From contig CAVOYR010000009.1 of assembly GCA_963700735.1 (NCBI GenBank), forward strand, positions 1 through 64,000: a stretch of 64,000 nucleotides of DNA. The letters run 5' to 3'. The notes under the pieces were generated by a model that saw only the letters and a program-made list of their open reading frames with translations, searched no databases and was not told where the DNA came from. This DNA comes from Anderseniella sp963700735. GTDB lineage: Bacteria; Pseudomonadota; Alphaproteobacteria; Rhizobiales; Aestuariivirgaceae. Position numbers and translations under genes: made by a program. Shown here one piece after another: positions 8,542-18,323 of this stretch. Position 1 is the stretch's first letter; each line of letters starts with the position of its first letter.

Positions 8542-9870
8542 ATGAAACTCAGCCAGTATTTCCTGCCCATCCTGCGTGACGACCCCAAGGAAGCCGAGAT
8601 TGTTTCGCACCGCCTGATGTTGCGCGCCGGCATGATCCGCCAGGAAAGTGCCGGCATCTACTCGTGGCTGCCGCTCGGCTGCAAGGTCCTGCGCAACATC
8701 GAGCAGATCGTGCGCGAGGAACAGGACCGGGCCGGGGCGCATGAGATGCTGATGCCGACCATCCAGTCGGCGGACCTGTGGCGCAAGTCGGGCCGCTACG
8801 ACGACTACGGCAAGGAGATGCTGCGCATCAGCGACCGGCACGAGCGCGACATGCTGTTCGGCCCGACCAACGAGGAAATGATCACCGACATCTTCCGCTC
8901 CGGCGTCCAGTCGTACCGCGACCTGCCGCGCAACCTCTACCACATCCAGTGGAAGTTCCGCGACGAGGTGCGCCCGCGCTTCGGCGTCATGCGCGGCCGG
9001 GAATTCCTGATGAAGGACGCCTATTCGTTCGACCTTTCGGTCGAGGCGGCGCAGCATTCGTACAACAAGATGTTCGTGTCCTACCTGCGCACCTTTGCCC
9101 GCATGGGCCTGAAGGCCATTCCGATGCGCGCCGACACCGGCCCCATCGGCGGCGACCTCAGCCACGAGTTCCTGATCCTCGCCGACACCGGCGAGAGCCG
9201 AGGTGTTCTTCGACAAGGCCTTCCATGACTTCGACTGGTCGGCCGTTGACATCGACTATGACGATGAAGCCGCGGTTGCGGGCGTGGTGGATGAGTTCAC
9301 CTCGAAGTACGCCGCGACGGACGAAATGCACGACGCTGCCGAGTACGAGCAAGCTGCCCGCCGACCGCCGCGTCAATGGCCGGGGCATCGAGGTCGGCCA
9401 CATCTTCTATCTTCGGCGACGAAGTACTCCAAGCCGCTTGGCTGCCTAGGTGCAGGGTCCCGACGGCAAGCCGGTCACCATCCAGTGGGCTCCTACGGCA
9501 TCGGCGTCTCGCGCCTGGTGGGCGCGCATCATCGAGGCCAGCCACGACGACGCCGGCATCATCTGGCCGGAAGCCGTGGCGCCGTTCCGCATCGGGCTGA
9601 TCAATCTCAAGTCTGGCGATGCTGAGACCGACGCTGCCTGCGAGGAGCTTTACCGGCTGTTCCAGGACCAGGGCAACGAAGTGCTGTATGATGACACCGA
9701 CAACCGGGCCGGCGGCAAGTTTGCCACCATGGACCTGATCGGCATTCCGTGGCAGGTCATCGTTGGTCCGCGCGGCCTGCAAGGAGGGCAAGGCCGAATT
9801 GAAGAATCGCGCTACTGGTGAGCGCGAGGACGTCTCGATCGAGGCGCTCAAGTCGCGATTTGCCAACTGA
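8542..9870 (+). CDS. proS: Prolyl-tRNA synthetase, frame interrupted by about eight indels
   Basis: Charges tRNA-Pro; class II synthetase of the short alphaproteobacterial type. The first frame runs from MKLSQYFLPILRDDPKEAE to about 9198 and holds motif 2 (NLYHIQWKFRDEVRPRFGVM). Homology then continues to the normal end (EDVSIEALKSRFAN, stop 9868-9870) only after frame changes: an extra base at 9199, 9350, 9411, near 9423, near 9446, at 9527 and 9780, and a missing base near 9485. Corrected, the product is about 440 aa, normal for the family. Protein conservation across every shift suggests sequence error, not a pseudogene. Confidence 0.9.
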
Positions 9871-9887
9871 ACCGGAGAACCCACCGA

Positions 9888-11156
9888 ATGGCCTCGACCG
9901 ACACCGCGCCGTTCTCTGCCTTTGAACGGATGATATCGGCACGTTATCTGCGTGCCCGCCGCAAGGAAGGGTTTATCTCGGTCATCGCCGGGTTCTCGTT
10001 TGTGGGCATCCTGCTGGGTGTTGCCACGCTGATCATCGTCATGGCGGTGATGAACGGCTTCCGCACCGAGCTTCTCAGCAAGGTGCTGGGCTTCAACGGC
10101 CATGCCATGGTGTATTCGGCGAACTCGCAGCCGATCCCCGACTTCGAGGAGCGTGCCCGCAAGCTGGCCGAAACGCCCGGCGTCATTCGCGCGGTGCCGT
10201 TCGTCGAGGGCCAGGCAATGGCATCGTCGGCGCGCACGTCATCCGGTGTGCTGGTGCGCGGGTTGACGCTCGACAGCCTGCAGAAGATCCCGTCCGTCAA
10301 TAACGAGAAGCTGCGCGGTTCGCTGGAGAATTTCGACGCAGGCAGCGGTGTGGCCGTCGGGTACCGGTTGGCCTGGAAGCACGGGCTGAACATCGGCGAC
10401 CAGATCACGCTGGTATCACCGGAAGGGCCGGCCACGATCTTCGGCACCGCGCCGCGCATCCGCTCGTTCCCTGTCGTTGCGACCTTCGAGATCGGCATGT
10501 CCGAGTACGACGGCTCCGTGATCTACATGCCGATGAAGGAAGCCCAGGACTTCTTCGCCCAGGAAGACGGCGCCAGCGCAATCGAGGTGATGGTGGAGAA
10601 GCCGGACGACATCGACGAGTACGTGCCGCAGATGTCGGCGAGCGCGGGTGCGGACCTGCAGTTCGTGACCTGGAAGACCTCCAACCAGACGTTCTTCAAC
10701 GCGCTTCAGGTTGAGCGCAACGTGATGTTCCTGATCCTGACACTGATCATCCTGGTGGCGGCGCTGAACATTATTTCCGGCCTCATCATGCTGGTGAAGG
10801 ACAAGGGCAAGGACATCGCCATCCTGCGCACCATGGGAGCAACGCGCGGGTCCATCCTGCGGATATTCTTCATGACGGGTGCTGCGATCGGGCTGGCGGG
10901 AACGCTGGCGGGCATCGCGCTTGGCGTCATCGTGTGCCTCAACATAGAGAACATCCGGCAGGGGTTGTCCTGGCTGTCCGGCAAGGAGCTGTTCTCGCCA
11001 GAGCTTTATTACCTGTCGAGAATGCCCGCTGAAATGAACGTCAATGAAACCATCATGATTGCATTGCTGGCCATCGGACTTTCATTCATTGCCACCATTT
11101 ATCCAGCCCGCCGTGCGGCCAAGCTCGATCCGGTAGAGGCGCTGCGCTATGAATGA
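9888..11156 (+). CDS. lolC: Lipoprotein-releasing ABC transporter permease LolC/LolE family
   Basis: Inner-membrane subunit of the Lol system that releases outer-membrane lipoproteins to LolA. 422 residues, with the first membrane segment near residues 28-50 (FISVIAGFSFVGILLGVATL), a large periplasmic domain (about 60-270), and three C-terminal membrane segments starting near residue 280. The ending YPARRAAKLDPVEALRYE is diagnostic of LolC/E/MacB-type permeases. Alphaproteobacteria usually have one such gene beside lolD. Overlaps lolD by 8 bp. Confidence 0.93.
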   Translation: MASTDTAPFSAFERMISARYLRARRKEGFISVIAGFSFVGILLGVATLIIVMAVMNGFRTELLSKVLGFNGHAMVYSANSQPIPDFEERARKLAETPGVIRAVPFVEGQAMASSARTSSGVLVRGLTLDSLQKIPSVNNEKLRGSLENFDAGSGVAVGYRLAWKHGLNIGDQITLVSPEGPATIFGTAPRIRSFPVVATFEIGMSEYDGSVIYMPMKEAQDFFAQEDGASAIEVMVEKPDDIDEYVPQMSASAGADLQFVTWKTSNQTFFNALQVERNVMFLILTLIILVAALNIISGLIMLVKDKGKDIAILRTMGATRGSILRIFFMTGAAIGLAGTLAGIALGVIVCLNIENIRQGLSWLSGKELFSPELYYLSRMPAEMNVNETIMIALLAIGLSFIATIYPARRAAKLDPVEALRYE

Positions 11157-11850
11157 CCAGTCACGCCGCGCTGCAACGCCTGCACTGAGGCTCGACAATA
11201 TCGGCCGCGTCTACACGCAGGGCCATCGCACCATCGATGTGTTCAAGCAACTGTCGCTGGAGGTTTATCCGGGCGAGGTCGTGGCACTGGTCGGCCATTC
11301 CGGCACGGGCAAGTCCTCGCTGTTGCACATTGCGGGCCTGCTGGAGCGCCCGACGGCTGGTGACGTCTATATTGCCGGTGAGAATTGCACGCAGCTTGAT
11401 GACAACGCCATGACCCGGGTGCGCCGGCTGGGCATCGGGTTCGTGTACCAGTTCCATCACCTGCTGCCGGAGTTCTCGGCGGTGGAAAACATCGTCATGC
11501 CGCAGCTGATCGCGGGTGCCAGCAAGGCTGACGCAGAAACCCGTGCCCGGCACCTGCTGGACCGGCTTGGCCTGACCAAGCGGGCCGATCACCGCCCGGC
11601 AGAGCTGTCTGGTGGCGAGCAGCAGCGCGTGGCCATTGCCCGGGCGCTGGCCAACCGGCCGCTGCTGTTGCTGGCGGACGAGCCGACGGGTAATCTCGAT
11701 CCCGAAACGGCAGGCCGGGTGCATGGCGAGTTTCTGGCGCTGATCCGCGACGAGGGACTGGCAGCCCTGATCGCAACGCACAACCTGGAGCTTGCCCGCA
11801 GCATGAGCCGTGTGGTGCAATTGCACGGTGGTCAACTGGTGGAGATCTGA
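11149..11850 (+). CDS. lolD: Lipoprotein-releasing system ATP-binding protein
   Basis: ATPase of the LolCD complex. 233 residues with Walker A GHSGTGKSSLLH, signature LSGGEQQRVAIARAL, Walker B LLLADEPTGNLD and the H-loop ATHN. The start lies inside the end of lolC, so the two subunits are translationally coupled. Retention of lolCD shows that an outer membrane with lipoproteins is present. Confidence 0.95.
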   Translation: MNDQSRRAATPALRLDNIGRVYTQGHRTIDVFKQLSLEVYPGEVVALVGHSGTGKSSLLHIAGLLERPTAGDVYIAGENCTQLDDNAMTRVRRLGIGFVYQFHHLLPEFSAVENIVMPQLIAGASKADAETRARHLLDRLGLTKRADHRPAELSGGEQQRVAIARALANRPLLLLADEPTGNLDPETAGRVHGEFLALIRDEGLAALIATHNLELARSMSRVVQLHGGQLVEI

Positions 11851-11857
11851 GAAAGTC

Positions 11858-12880
11858 ATGAAGGCGGTGTTTCATCACAACCAGTTACTGCACAACCCGC
11901 AGCGCTACCTGCAGCGCGGCCACATCGTCGGCTTTCCCGAACAGCCAGAGCGCGCCAGGCGGCTGCTCAAGGGGGTTCGTGCGGCAGGATGCGAGATGCA
12001 CGCAGCCCGCGCCCATGGTGAAGCGGCGATCCTTGCCGTGCACACCTCGCGGTATGTGAAGTTTCTCGACAATGCCTGGCGAAAGTGGAACCGGCCCAAG
12101 GGCAAGGCCTACGAAGAGGTGATGGCCTCGATCCGCCCGGTGGAGAAGCCGGCGCGCTATCCGTCCGACATCCTCGGTCAGGCCGGGTGGCACCAGCAGG
12201 ACTTTTCCTGCCCGATCACCGAGCACACCTGGCAATCGGTGCGCGCATCCGCTGACACCGCGCTGTCCGCGGCGGAGCTGGTGGCCGAGGGCGAGCGGGT
12301 GGCCTACGCGCTGTGCCGGCCGCCGGGGCACCATGCCTATGCCGACCGGGCAGGCGGGTTCTGCTACCTCAACAACACGGCAATCGCGGCGCAGTACCTG
12401 CGCGGCTACTGGGACCAGGTCGCCGTGCTCGACATCGACGTCCACCATGGCAACGGCACGCAGGGCATTTTCTACAATCGCTCCGACGTACTGACGGTGT
12501 CGATCCACGCTGATCCGAAGAAGTACTATCCGTTCTACTACGGCTACGAAAACCAGCGCGGCAAGGGCCCGGGCACCGGCTACAACATCAACATTCCCGT
12601 GCCGGTGAAGTCGGACGACGAAGTGTGGATGGGCGCGCTGGAATTGGCACTGGGCGAGATCCAGGATGCAGCACCGGGAGCGCTCGTTGTGGCGCTCGGA
12701 CTGGATGCACACGAATCCGACCCGCTCAATGGCGGGGCAGTGACCACCGGTGGCTTCACGCGGATGGCCAGTGCCATTGCCAAGCTCGGCGTGCCGACGG
12801 TGATTGTCCAGGAAGGCGGCTACCTGACCGACGACCTGGAGAACAACCTTGCGGCTTTCCTCAAGGGTTTCGGTGGGTAA
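11858..12880 (+). CDS. Histone deacetylase-like amidohydrolase (acetylpolyamine amidohydrolase type)
   Basis: Zinc-dependent deacetylase of the arginase/HDAC superfamily; bacterial members remove acetyl groups from polyamines or other small acetyl-amides. 340 residues from the ATG at 11858. The active-site motifs are intact: CRPPGHHAY (His pair), FCYLNNTAIAAQYL, the metal-binding VLDIDVHHGNGTQ, GLDAHESDP and the terminal EGGYL. It begins 7 bp after lolD, so it sits inside the lolCD-dnaE block. The true substrate cannot be told from sequence. Confidence 0.88.
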   Translation: MKAVFHHNQLLHNPQRYLQRGHIVGFPEQPERARRLLKGVRAAGCEMHAARAHGEAAILAVHTSRYVKFLDNAWRKWNRPKGKAYEEVMASIRPVEKPARYPSDILGQAGWHQQDFSCPITEHTWQSVRASADTALSAAELVAEGERVAYALCRPPGHHAYADRAGGFCYLNNTAIAAQYLRGYWDQVAVLDIDVHHGNGTQGIFYNRSDVLTVSIHADPKKYYPFYYGYENQRGKGPGTGYNINIPVPVKSDDEVWMGALELALGEIQDAAPGALVVALGLDAHESDPLNGGAVTTGGFTRMASAIAKLGVPTVIVQEGGYLTDDLENNLAAFLKGFGG

Positions 12881-12892
12881 TTCCCCGCTTGT

Positions 12893-12964
12893 GTCCCGGA
12901 CTTGTTCCGGGACCCAGTGTGTCGCAGGCTGGCCCCCGGAACGCCGCCTGCGGCTCGTCCGGGG
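12893..12964. repeat. Pair of GC-rich inverted repeats between HDAC-like gene and dnaE
   Basis: Two perfect hairpins lie in this 154-bp gap: GTCCCGGA/TCCGGGAC with a 5-nt loop (12893-12913) and CCCCGGA/TCCGGGG (12934-12964). Neither is followed by a T run. The sequence resembles short dispersed palindromic repeats of rhizobial intergenic DNA more than a terminator, although it could stall transcription before dnaE. Confidence 0.5.
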
Positions 12965-13034
12965 AACGCAACCGTGCATAGCGCGCAACTCGGCTGTGTC
13001 CACCGCCGCCGCGCCGCGCTAGTCTGTATCCGCC

Positions 13035-16000
13035 ATGTCCGATTCATCCCCCGTCAGCTTCATTCACCTGCGCACGCATTCGGCCTATTCGCTGTCCGAA
13101 GGCGCGTTGCCGATCAAGCTGCTCGGCAAGCTTGCCGTCGAGCACAGGATGCCGGCGCTGGCCATCACCGACACCGGCAACCTGTTCGGTGCGCTGGAAT
13201 TTGCCGACGAGATGAAGTCGAAGGGCGTGCAGCCGATTGTCGGGTGCACCTTGATGATCGACTGCGGCGACGGCCCGGAAGGCCCGCAGAAGGCCATGAA
13301 CGGCCGCGAGCTGTCCCGGCTGGCATTGCTTGCCAAGGACGAAACCGGCTATCGCAACCTGATGAAGCTGTCGAGCAAGGCCTACCTCGAAGCGCCCGAC
13401 GGTGAGCTGCCGCAGGTTACGCTGGACGATGTTGAGCGCTTCAACGCAGGTCTGATCTGCCTGACCGGCGGACCTGCCGGCGTTATCAACCGCCCGCTGA
13501 TCGACAACCAGATGACCCTGGCCCGCAGCCGGTGCCAGCGCTTGCAGGCGATCTTCGGCGACCGCCTGTACATCGAGTTGCAGCGCCATGGCATGGACGA
13601 GGAACGCACCGCCGAGCCCGGACTGATCGATCTCGCCTATGATCTCGAACTGCCGCTGGTTGCCACCAACGAGCCTTACTTCGCCAAGGCGGACGACTTT
13701 GCCGCCCACGATGCGCTGATCTGCATTGCCGAGGGCGAGGTGATCGCCAATGAAGACCGCCGCCGCCTGACGCCCGATCACTACTTCAAGACCCAGGCTG
13801 AAATGGTGAGTCTTTTTGCAGACTTGCCGGAAGCGGTTGAGAACACGGTGGAGATTGCCCGGCGCTGTTCGTGGTTTCCGCACGGCATTGAGCCCATCCT
13901 GCCAAAATTCACCTCCGGCGAGGATGCCCGCGACGAGGCGGAAGAGTTGCGGGTGCAGGCGCGTGAAGGCCTTGCCAACCGGCTCGACGCGCTGGGTCTG
14001 GCAGACGGGTTCACCCGAGAGGACTACGAGAAGCGGCTCGAATACGAACTCGACGTCATCATCTCGATGGACTTTCCGGGCTACTTCCTGATCGTTGCCG
14101 ACTTCATCAAGTGGGCCAAGTCGCAAGGCATTCCAGTGGGGCCGGGGCGTGGTTCGGGCGCAGGTTCGGTGGTCGCATGGTCGCTGACCATCACCGACCT
14201 TGACCCGTTGCGCTTCACGCTGGTGTTCGAACGCTTCCTGAACCCCGAACGCGTGTCCATGCCGGACTTCGACATCGACTTCTGCCAGGACCGCCGCGAC
14301 GAGGTGATCGCCTACGTTCAGCAGAAGTACGGTGTGGACCAGGTTGCCCAGATCATCACCTTCGGAAAACTGCAGGCGCGCGCCGTCTGCCGCGACGTCG
14401 GTCGCGTGCTGCAGATGCCCTATGGCCAGGTGGACCGGCTGTGCAAGCTGATCCCCAACAACCCGGCCAATCCGGTCACCCTGCAGCAGGCCATCGACGG
14501 CGAGCCGCGTCTTCAGGAAGAGCGCCGCCAGGACGAAACCACCGCCACCATGCTCGAGATTGCGCTCAAGCTGGAAGGCCTCTACCGGCATGCCTCGACC
14601 CATGCAGCCGGCGTGGTGATCGGCGACAGGCCGCTTGAGGAACTGGTGCCGCTGTACCGCGACCCGCGCTCGCCCATGCCGGTGACGCAATTCAACATGA
14701 AGCTGGTCGAGAAGGCCGGGCTGGTGAAGTTCGACTTCCTCGGCCTGAAGACGCTGACGGTGCTCGACAAGGGCGTCAAGCTGCTGGCCCAGCGCGGCGT
14801 CGAGCTTGACCTGGCGGCGTTGCCACTGGACGACGGCAAGACCTACGACCTGCTGAAGCGCGCCGAGACGGTGGGCGTGTTCCAGCTGGAAAGCTCCGGC
14901 ATGCGCGACCTGATCCGCAAGGCCGAGCCGGGCAACATTGAAGACATCATCGCTCTCGTGGCGCTCTACCGGCCCGGTCCGATGGAGAACATCCCCAAGT
15001 ACATCGCGTCGAAGAAAGGGCTGGAAGCACCTGAATTCCTTCATGAAAAGCTCACGCACGTGGTCGAGGACACGTACGGCATCATCATTTATCAGGAACA
15101 GGTGCTGCAAATTGCACAGGTGCTGGCCGGGTATTCACTGGGTGAAGCCGACCTGCTGCGCCGTGCCATGGGCAAGAAGATCCAGGCCGAGATGGATGCC
15201 CAGAAGCAGCGCTTCGTCGAAGGCTCTGTCGCCAATGGCGTGGACAAGCGGCAGGCGGAAGACATCTTCGAACTGGTCAACAAGTTTGCCGGCTACGGAT
15301 TCAACAAGGCGCACTCGGCCGCCTATGGCGTGGTCGCCTACCAGACCGCGTGGCTGAAGGCCAATCACCCGGTCGAATTCCTTGCCGCTTCCATGTCGCT
15401 GGACCGGGGTAATACCGACAAGCTGCTGGTGTTCAAGCGTGAGGCCGACCGCATGGGCGTGACGGTCAATCCACCCAGCGTCAACAGGTCGGGCGTGGAT
15501 TTCACGGTTGCGAACGGGGCGATCCAGTATTCGCTGGCGGCGTTGAAAAATGTTGGCGAGCAGGCTGTCGAGCACATCGTGGCCGCGCGCAATGATGGCG
15601 GGCCGTTCAAGTCGCTGGGTGACTTTGCCCGCCGGATGGACCCGCGGATGTTGAACAAGCGGGCGTTGGAATCCATCGCCAAGGCGGGTGGCTTCGATGA
15701 GCTGAATGCCAACCGGGCACAGGTACTGAAGGGCATCGAGTCCATCATGGCCATGGCCAGCCGCACGGCCACCGAAGCCGAGGTTGGCCAGTCCGATTTC
15801 TTCGGCGGCGGTGGCGATACGGGCGCCGAAGAGCTGCCGTTGCCAGCCACCGAGCCGTGGTTGCCCATGGACAGGCTGCAGGCGGAGTTCGAGGCCGTCG
15901 GGTTTTACCTGTCCGGCCACCCACTGGATGAATATCTCACCCTGCTGCCCAAGCTGGGCGCCAACTCGTGGACGGGGTTTCGCGACAAGGCGCTCAAGGG

Positions 16001-16481
16001 GGCGTCTGCTGCACGGCTCATCGGCACCGTCACCTACAAGCAGGAGCGGCGCTCCAAGACCGGCAACAAGTTTGCCTTCATTGGCTTTTCCGATCCGACC
16101 GGCCAGTTCGAGGCGGTGTGCTTCTCCGACACGCTGGGCGCGACCCGGGACCTGCTGGAATCAGGCAAGCCACTGATGCTGCGTGTCGAGGCCGACGTCG
16201 AGGGCGAAGAGGTGAAGCTGCGCCTGCAGGGCGTCGAACCGCTGGATGACAAGGCCGACCGGGTGGTCATGGGGCTGAAAATCTACGTGGCAGATACCGC
16301 GCCGCTCGACCTGATCCAGTCTCGTTTGACCAATGGCGGCAGCGCGCCGGTGCACCTGGTAATGAGCCTGCCGGACAGGCACGAGGTGGAAATTGCGCTG
16401 GGGCGCAAGTTCACCGTGAACCCCAAGATCAAGGCGGCCATCAAGGCCGTACCCGGCGTGGTGTACGTCGAGGATTTCTGA
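13035..16481 (+). CDS. dnaE: DNA polymerase III alpha subunit
   Basis: Replicative polymerase catalytic subunit, 1148 residues (normal for DnaE1). N-terminal PHP domain (IHLRTHSAYSLSEGALPIK; ALAITDTGNLFGALEF), the catalytic palm aspartates in MPDFDIDFCQDRRDEV near residue 412 and GPGRGSGAGSVVAW before it, the thumb/fingers region (EDTYGIIIYQEQVLQIAQ; FNKAHSAAYGVVAYQTAWLK), and a C-terminal OB domain (RLIGTVTYKQERRSKTGNKF). The ATG at 13035 gives the usual N-terminus. Confidence 0.97.
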   Translation: MSDSSPVSFIHLRTHSAYSLSEGALPIKLLGKLAVEHRMPALAITDTGNLFGALEFADEMKSKGVQPIVGCTLMIDCGDGPEGPQKAMNGRELSRLALLAKDETGYRNLMKLSSKAYLEAPDGELPQVTLDDVERFNAGLICLTGGPAGVINRPLIDNQMTLARSRCQRLQAIFGDRLYIELQRHGMDEERTAEPGLIDLAYDLELPLVATNEPYFAKADDFAAHDALICIAEGEVIANEDRRRLTPDHYFKTQAEMVSLFADLPEAVENTVEIARRCSWFPHGIEPILPKFTSGEDARDEAEELRVQAREGLANRLDALGLADGFTREDYEKRLEYELDVIISMDFPGYFLIVADFIKWAKSQGIPVGPGRGSGAGSVVAWSLTITDLDPLRFTLVFERFLNPERVSMPDFDIDFCQDRRDEVIAYVQQKYGVDQVAQIITFGKLQARAVCRDVGRVLQMPYGQVDRLCKLIPNNPANPVTLQQAIDGEPRLQEERRQDETTATMLEIALKLEGLYRHASTHAAGVVIGDRPLEELVPLYRDPRSPMPVTQFNMKLVEKAGLVKFDFLGLKTLTVLDKGVKLLAQRGVELDLAALPLDDGKTYDLLKRAETVGVFQLESSGMRDLIRKAEPGNIEDIIALVALYRPGPMENIPKYIASKKGLEAPEFLHEKLTHVVEDTYGIIIYQEQVLQIAQVLAGYSLGEADLLRRAMGKKIQAEMDAQKQRFVEGSVANGVDKRQAEDIFELVNKFAGYGFNKAHSAAYGVVAYQTAWLKANHPVEFLAASMSLDRGNTDKLLVFKREADRMGVTVNPPSVNRSGVDFTVANGAIQYSLAALKNVGEQAVEHIVAARNDGGPFKSLGDFARRMDPRMLNKRALESIAKAGGFDELNANRAQVLKGIESIMAMASRTATEAEVGQSDFFGGGGDTGAEELPLPATEPWLPMDRLQAEFEAVGFYLSGHPLDEYLTLLPKLGANSWTGFRDKALKGASAARLIGTVTYKQERRSKTGNKFAFIGFSDPTGQFEAVCFSDTLGATRDLLESGKPLMLRVEADVEGEEVKLRLQGVEPLDDKADRVVMGLKIYVADTAPLDLIQSRLTNGGSAPVHLVMSLPDRHEVEIALGRKFTVNPKIKAAIKAVPGVVYVEDF

Positions 16482-16643
16482 ACCCGGCGGATGATCTCGA
16501 CTGGTCGCGGGTCATGCTGCAACGCAGCGTTGTCCCGAAGCGTGGGAAGTGATCAGGTGTAGTATTCACCTACTACCAAAGTAGGGGCCGCTGGCGGAAT
16601 ACTGCTTTCTCCGGGACGGAAAACTTAAGGAGAGACAACAATA

Positions 16644-17888
16644 ATGCGTTACGCACTCATCGCTGCCATGCTGCTGGGCTCCACGTCTTTCGCCGCAGCA
16701 CAGTCAACCAGCAACCTCGAAAAGCTCGGCAACTTCCAGTCTACCGGGACAACAGAATTCACCTTCATCGACCAAAAGGGTGAAAACGCCGATGCGATCC
16801 GCAAGATCCTGGAAAAGATCAAGCTTCCGGACGGCTTCAAGATTTCGCTCTATGCCGTGGTGCCGGATGCGCGCCACATGGCAGTGGGGCCGCAAGGCAT
16901 CGTGACCTTCGTCGGTACCCGCAAGACCAAGGTCTGGTCGGTCACAGACCGCAACAAGGACCGTGTGGCCGACGAGGTGAAGGATTTCGCGCCTTCGCTG
17001 TCGATGGCCATTCCCAACGGCCCCTGCTTCTCGCCGGACGGATTTCTCTATATCGCCGAACAGAACAGGGTGCTGGTCTATCCGGCTGCAGAGTTCTTCT
17101 ACGAAAGCCCGGACGTGGCTGCATTCAACGTGCTGAAGCAGGGTTCGCTCATTCCGCCGGAAGACGAAAGCTACAACCACACCGCACGCACCTGCCGCGT
17201 CGGGCCGGACGGCAAGCTGTACATTTCCCTCGGCCAGCCGTTCAACGTGGCACCGAAAGACAAGCTGGAGAATTTCAGCAAGCAGGGCATTGGCGGCATC
17301 ATCCGCATCAAGACCGATGGAACGGAGCGCGAGGTCTATACCTATGGCGTGCGCAACTCGGTCGGCATGGATTTCAACCCCGGCAACGGTGAGCTGTGGT
17401 TTACCGACAACCAGGTGGACGGCATGGGTGACGACATTCCGCCCGGCGAACTGAACCGCCAGACATCAGCCGGCCAGAACTTCGGCCACCCGTGGTTTGG
17501 TGGCGGGCAGGTGCGCACCAACGAGTACAAGGACGACACGCCGCCTGAAGGCATCGTGCACCCCGCCGTTGAAATGGATGCACATGCGGCTGACCTCGGC
17601 ATGACCTTCTACTCCGGTTCGCAGTTCCCGGCGAAGTACAAGGGTGGCATCTTCTCGGCCCAGCACGGCTCGTGGAACCGCACGGTTCCCGTTGGTGCGC
17701 GGGTGATGTTCACCCCGGTCAACGAAGATGGCACGCCCGGTGAAACGGAAGTGTTTGCCGATGGCTGGCTGAACGAGACCGGTGAGTATCTCGGACGCCC
17801 GGTCGACGTGGCCGTGCTGAAGGATGGGTCACTGCTGGTGTCCGATGACCTGGCAGGTGCCGTCTACCGCATCTCTTACGGCGATTGA
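16644..17888 (+). CDS. Secreted sugar dehydrogenase, sorbosone dehydrogenase/PQQ beta-propeller family
   Basis: 414 residues with a clear Sec signal peptide (MRYALIAAMLLGSTSFAAAQ). The rest is a six-bladed beta-propeller of the glucose/sorbosone dehydrogenase family: FSPDGFLYIAEQN, TYGVRNSVGMDFNPGNGELW, FTDNQVDGMGDDIPPGELN, GQNFGHPWFGGGQV and FSAQHGSWNRTVPVGARV. A periplasmic oxidation of an aldose or sorbosone-like substrate, probably with PQQ, is inferred; the substrate is not identifiable. AAGGAGAG lies upstream of the ATG. It is followed by a cytochrome c gene, a likely electron acceptor. Confidence 0.85.
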   Translation: MRYALIAAMLLGSTSFAAAQSTSNLEKLGNFQSTGTTEFTFIDQKGENADAIRKILEKIKLPDGFKISLYAVVPDARHMAVGPQGIVTFVGTRKTKVWSVTDRNKDRVADEVKDFAPSLSMAIPNGPCFSPDGFLYIAEQNRVLVYPAAEFFYESPDVAAFNVLKQGSLIPPEDESYNHTARTCRVGPDGKLYISLGQPFNVAPKDKLENFSKQGIGGIIRIKTDGTEREVYTYGVRNSVGMDFNPGNGELWFTDNQVDGMGDDIPPGELNRQTSAGQNFGHPWFGGGQVRTNEYKDDTPPEGIVHPAVEMDAHAADLGMTFYSGSQFPAKYKGGIFSAQHGSWNRTVPVGARVMFTPVNEDGTPGETEVFADGWLNETGEYLGRPVDVAVLKDGSLLVSDDLAGAVYRISYGD

Positions 17889-17971
17889 TCGCCCACATTA
17901 CAGGATCGCCGGCGCAGGCCACCCTTGCGCCGGTGATTACGATTGCCAACGTTCAGGAACCGGGGAAAACA

Positions 17972-18316
17972 ATGATGGTGCAAGCAGCACGGTTTGCAGC
18001 AGCAATGGTCATGGGTGCCATTCTCATGGCTGGCAACGCGCCAGCCACGCTGGCCGATGCCGCTGCCGGCAAGGCACTGGCCAAGGCGAAGTGCCAGGTT
18101 TGCCATGGGGTCGACGGCATTGCGAAGATACCGGTGGCGCCGCACCTGGCCGGTGAAAGCCAGATCTACATCGAAACGCAGCTCAAGGCATTCAGGACGG
18201 GAAAGCGCGTCAACGAGATGATGAGCGTGATCGCCAGTGACCTGACCGACGAGGACATCCGCAACCTTGCTGCCTGGTACAGCTCCATCAAGATCAGCGT
18301 GACGATGCCCGAGTAG
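17972..18316 (+). CDS. Periplasmic class I c-type cytochrome
   Basis: 114-residue exported monohaem cytochrome. Signal peptide from MMVQAARFAAAMVMGAILMA to about ATLADA, then the haem-binding site KCQVCHGVDG and a distal Met in MMSVIASDLTDEDIRNLAAW, typical of cytochrome c553/c4-like proteins. I took the ATG at 17972 because it starts the signal peptide; an in-frame ATG at 17885 would add 29 non-conserved residues overlapping the upstream stop. It probably takes electrons from the preceding sugar dehydrogenase. Confidence 0.88.
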   Translation: MMVQAARFAAAMVMGAILMAGNAPATLADAAAGKALAKAKCQVCHGVDGIAKIPVAPHLAGESQIYIETQLKAFRTGKRVNEMMSVIASDLTDEDIRNLAAWYSSIKISVTMPE

Positions 18317-18323
18317 GAGGCTT

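Noticed and set aside
8542..9870. proS as a pseudogene
   Set aside because: The protein is conserved across every shift and the corrected length is normal; sequence error is the simpler explanation.
13044..15110. 688-residue minus-strand open frame opposite dnaE
   Set aside because: GC-rich codon bias opens long antisense frames; no homology pattern and the plus-strand DnaE is fully conserved.
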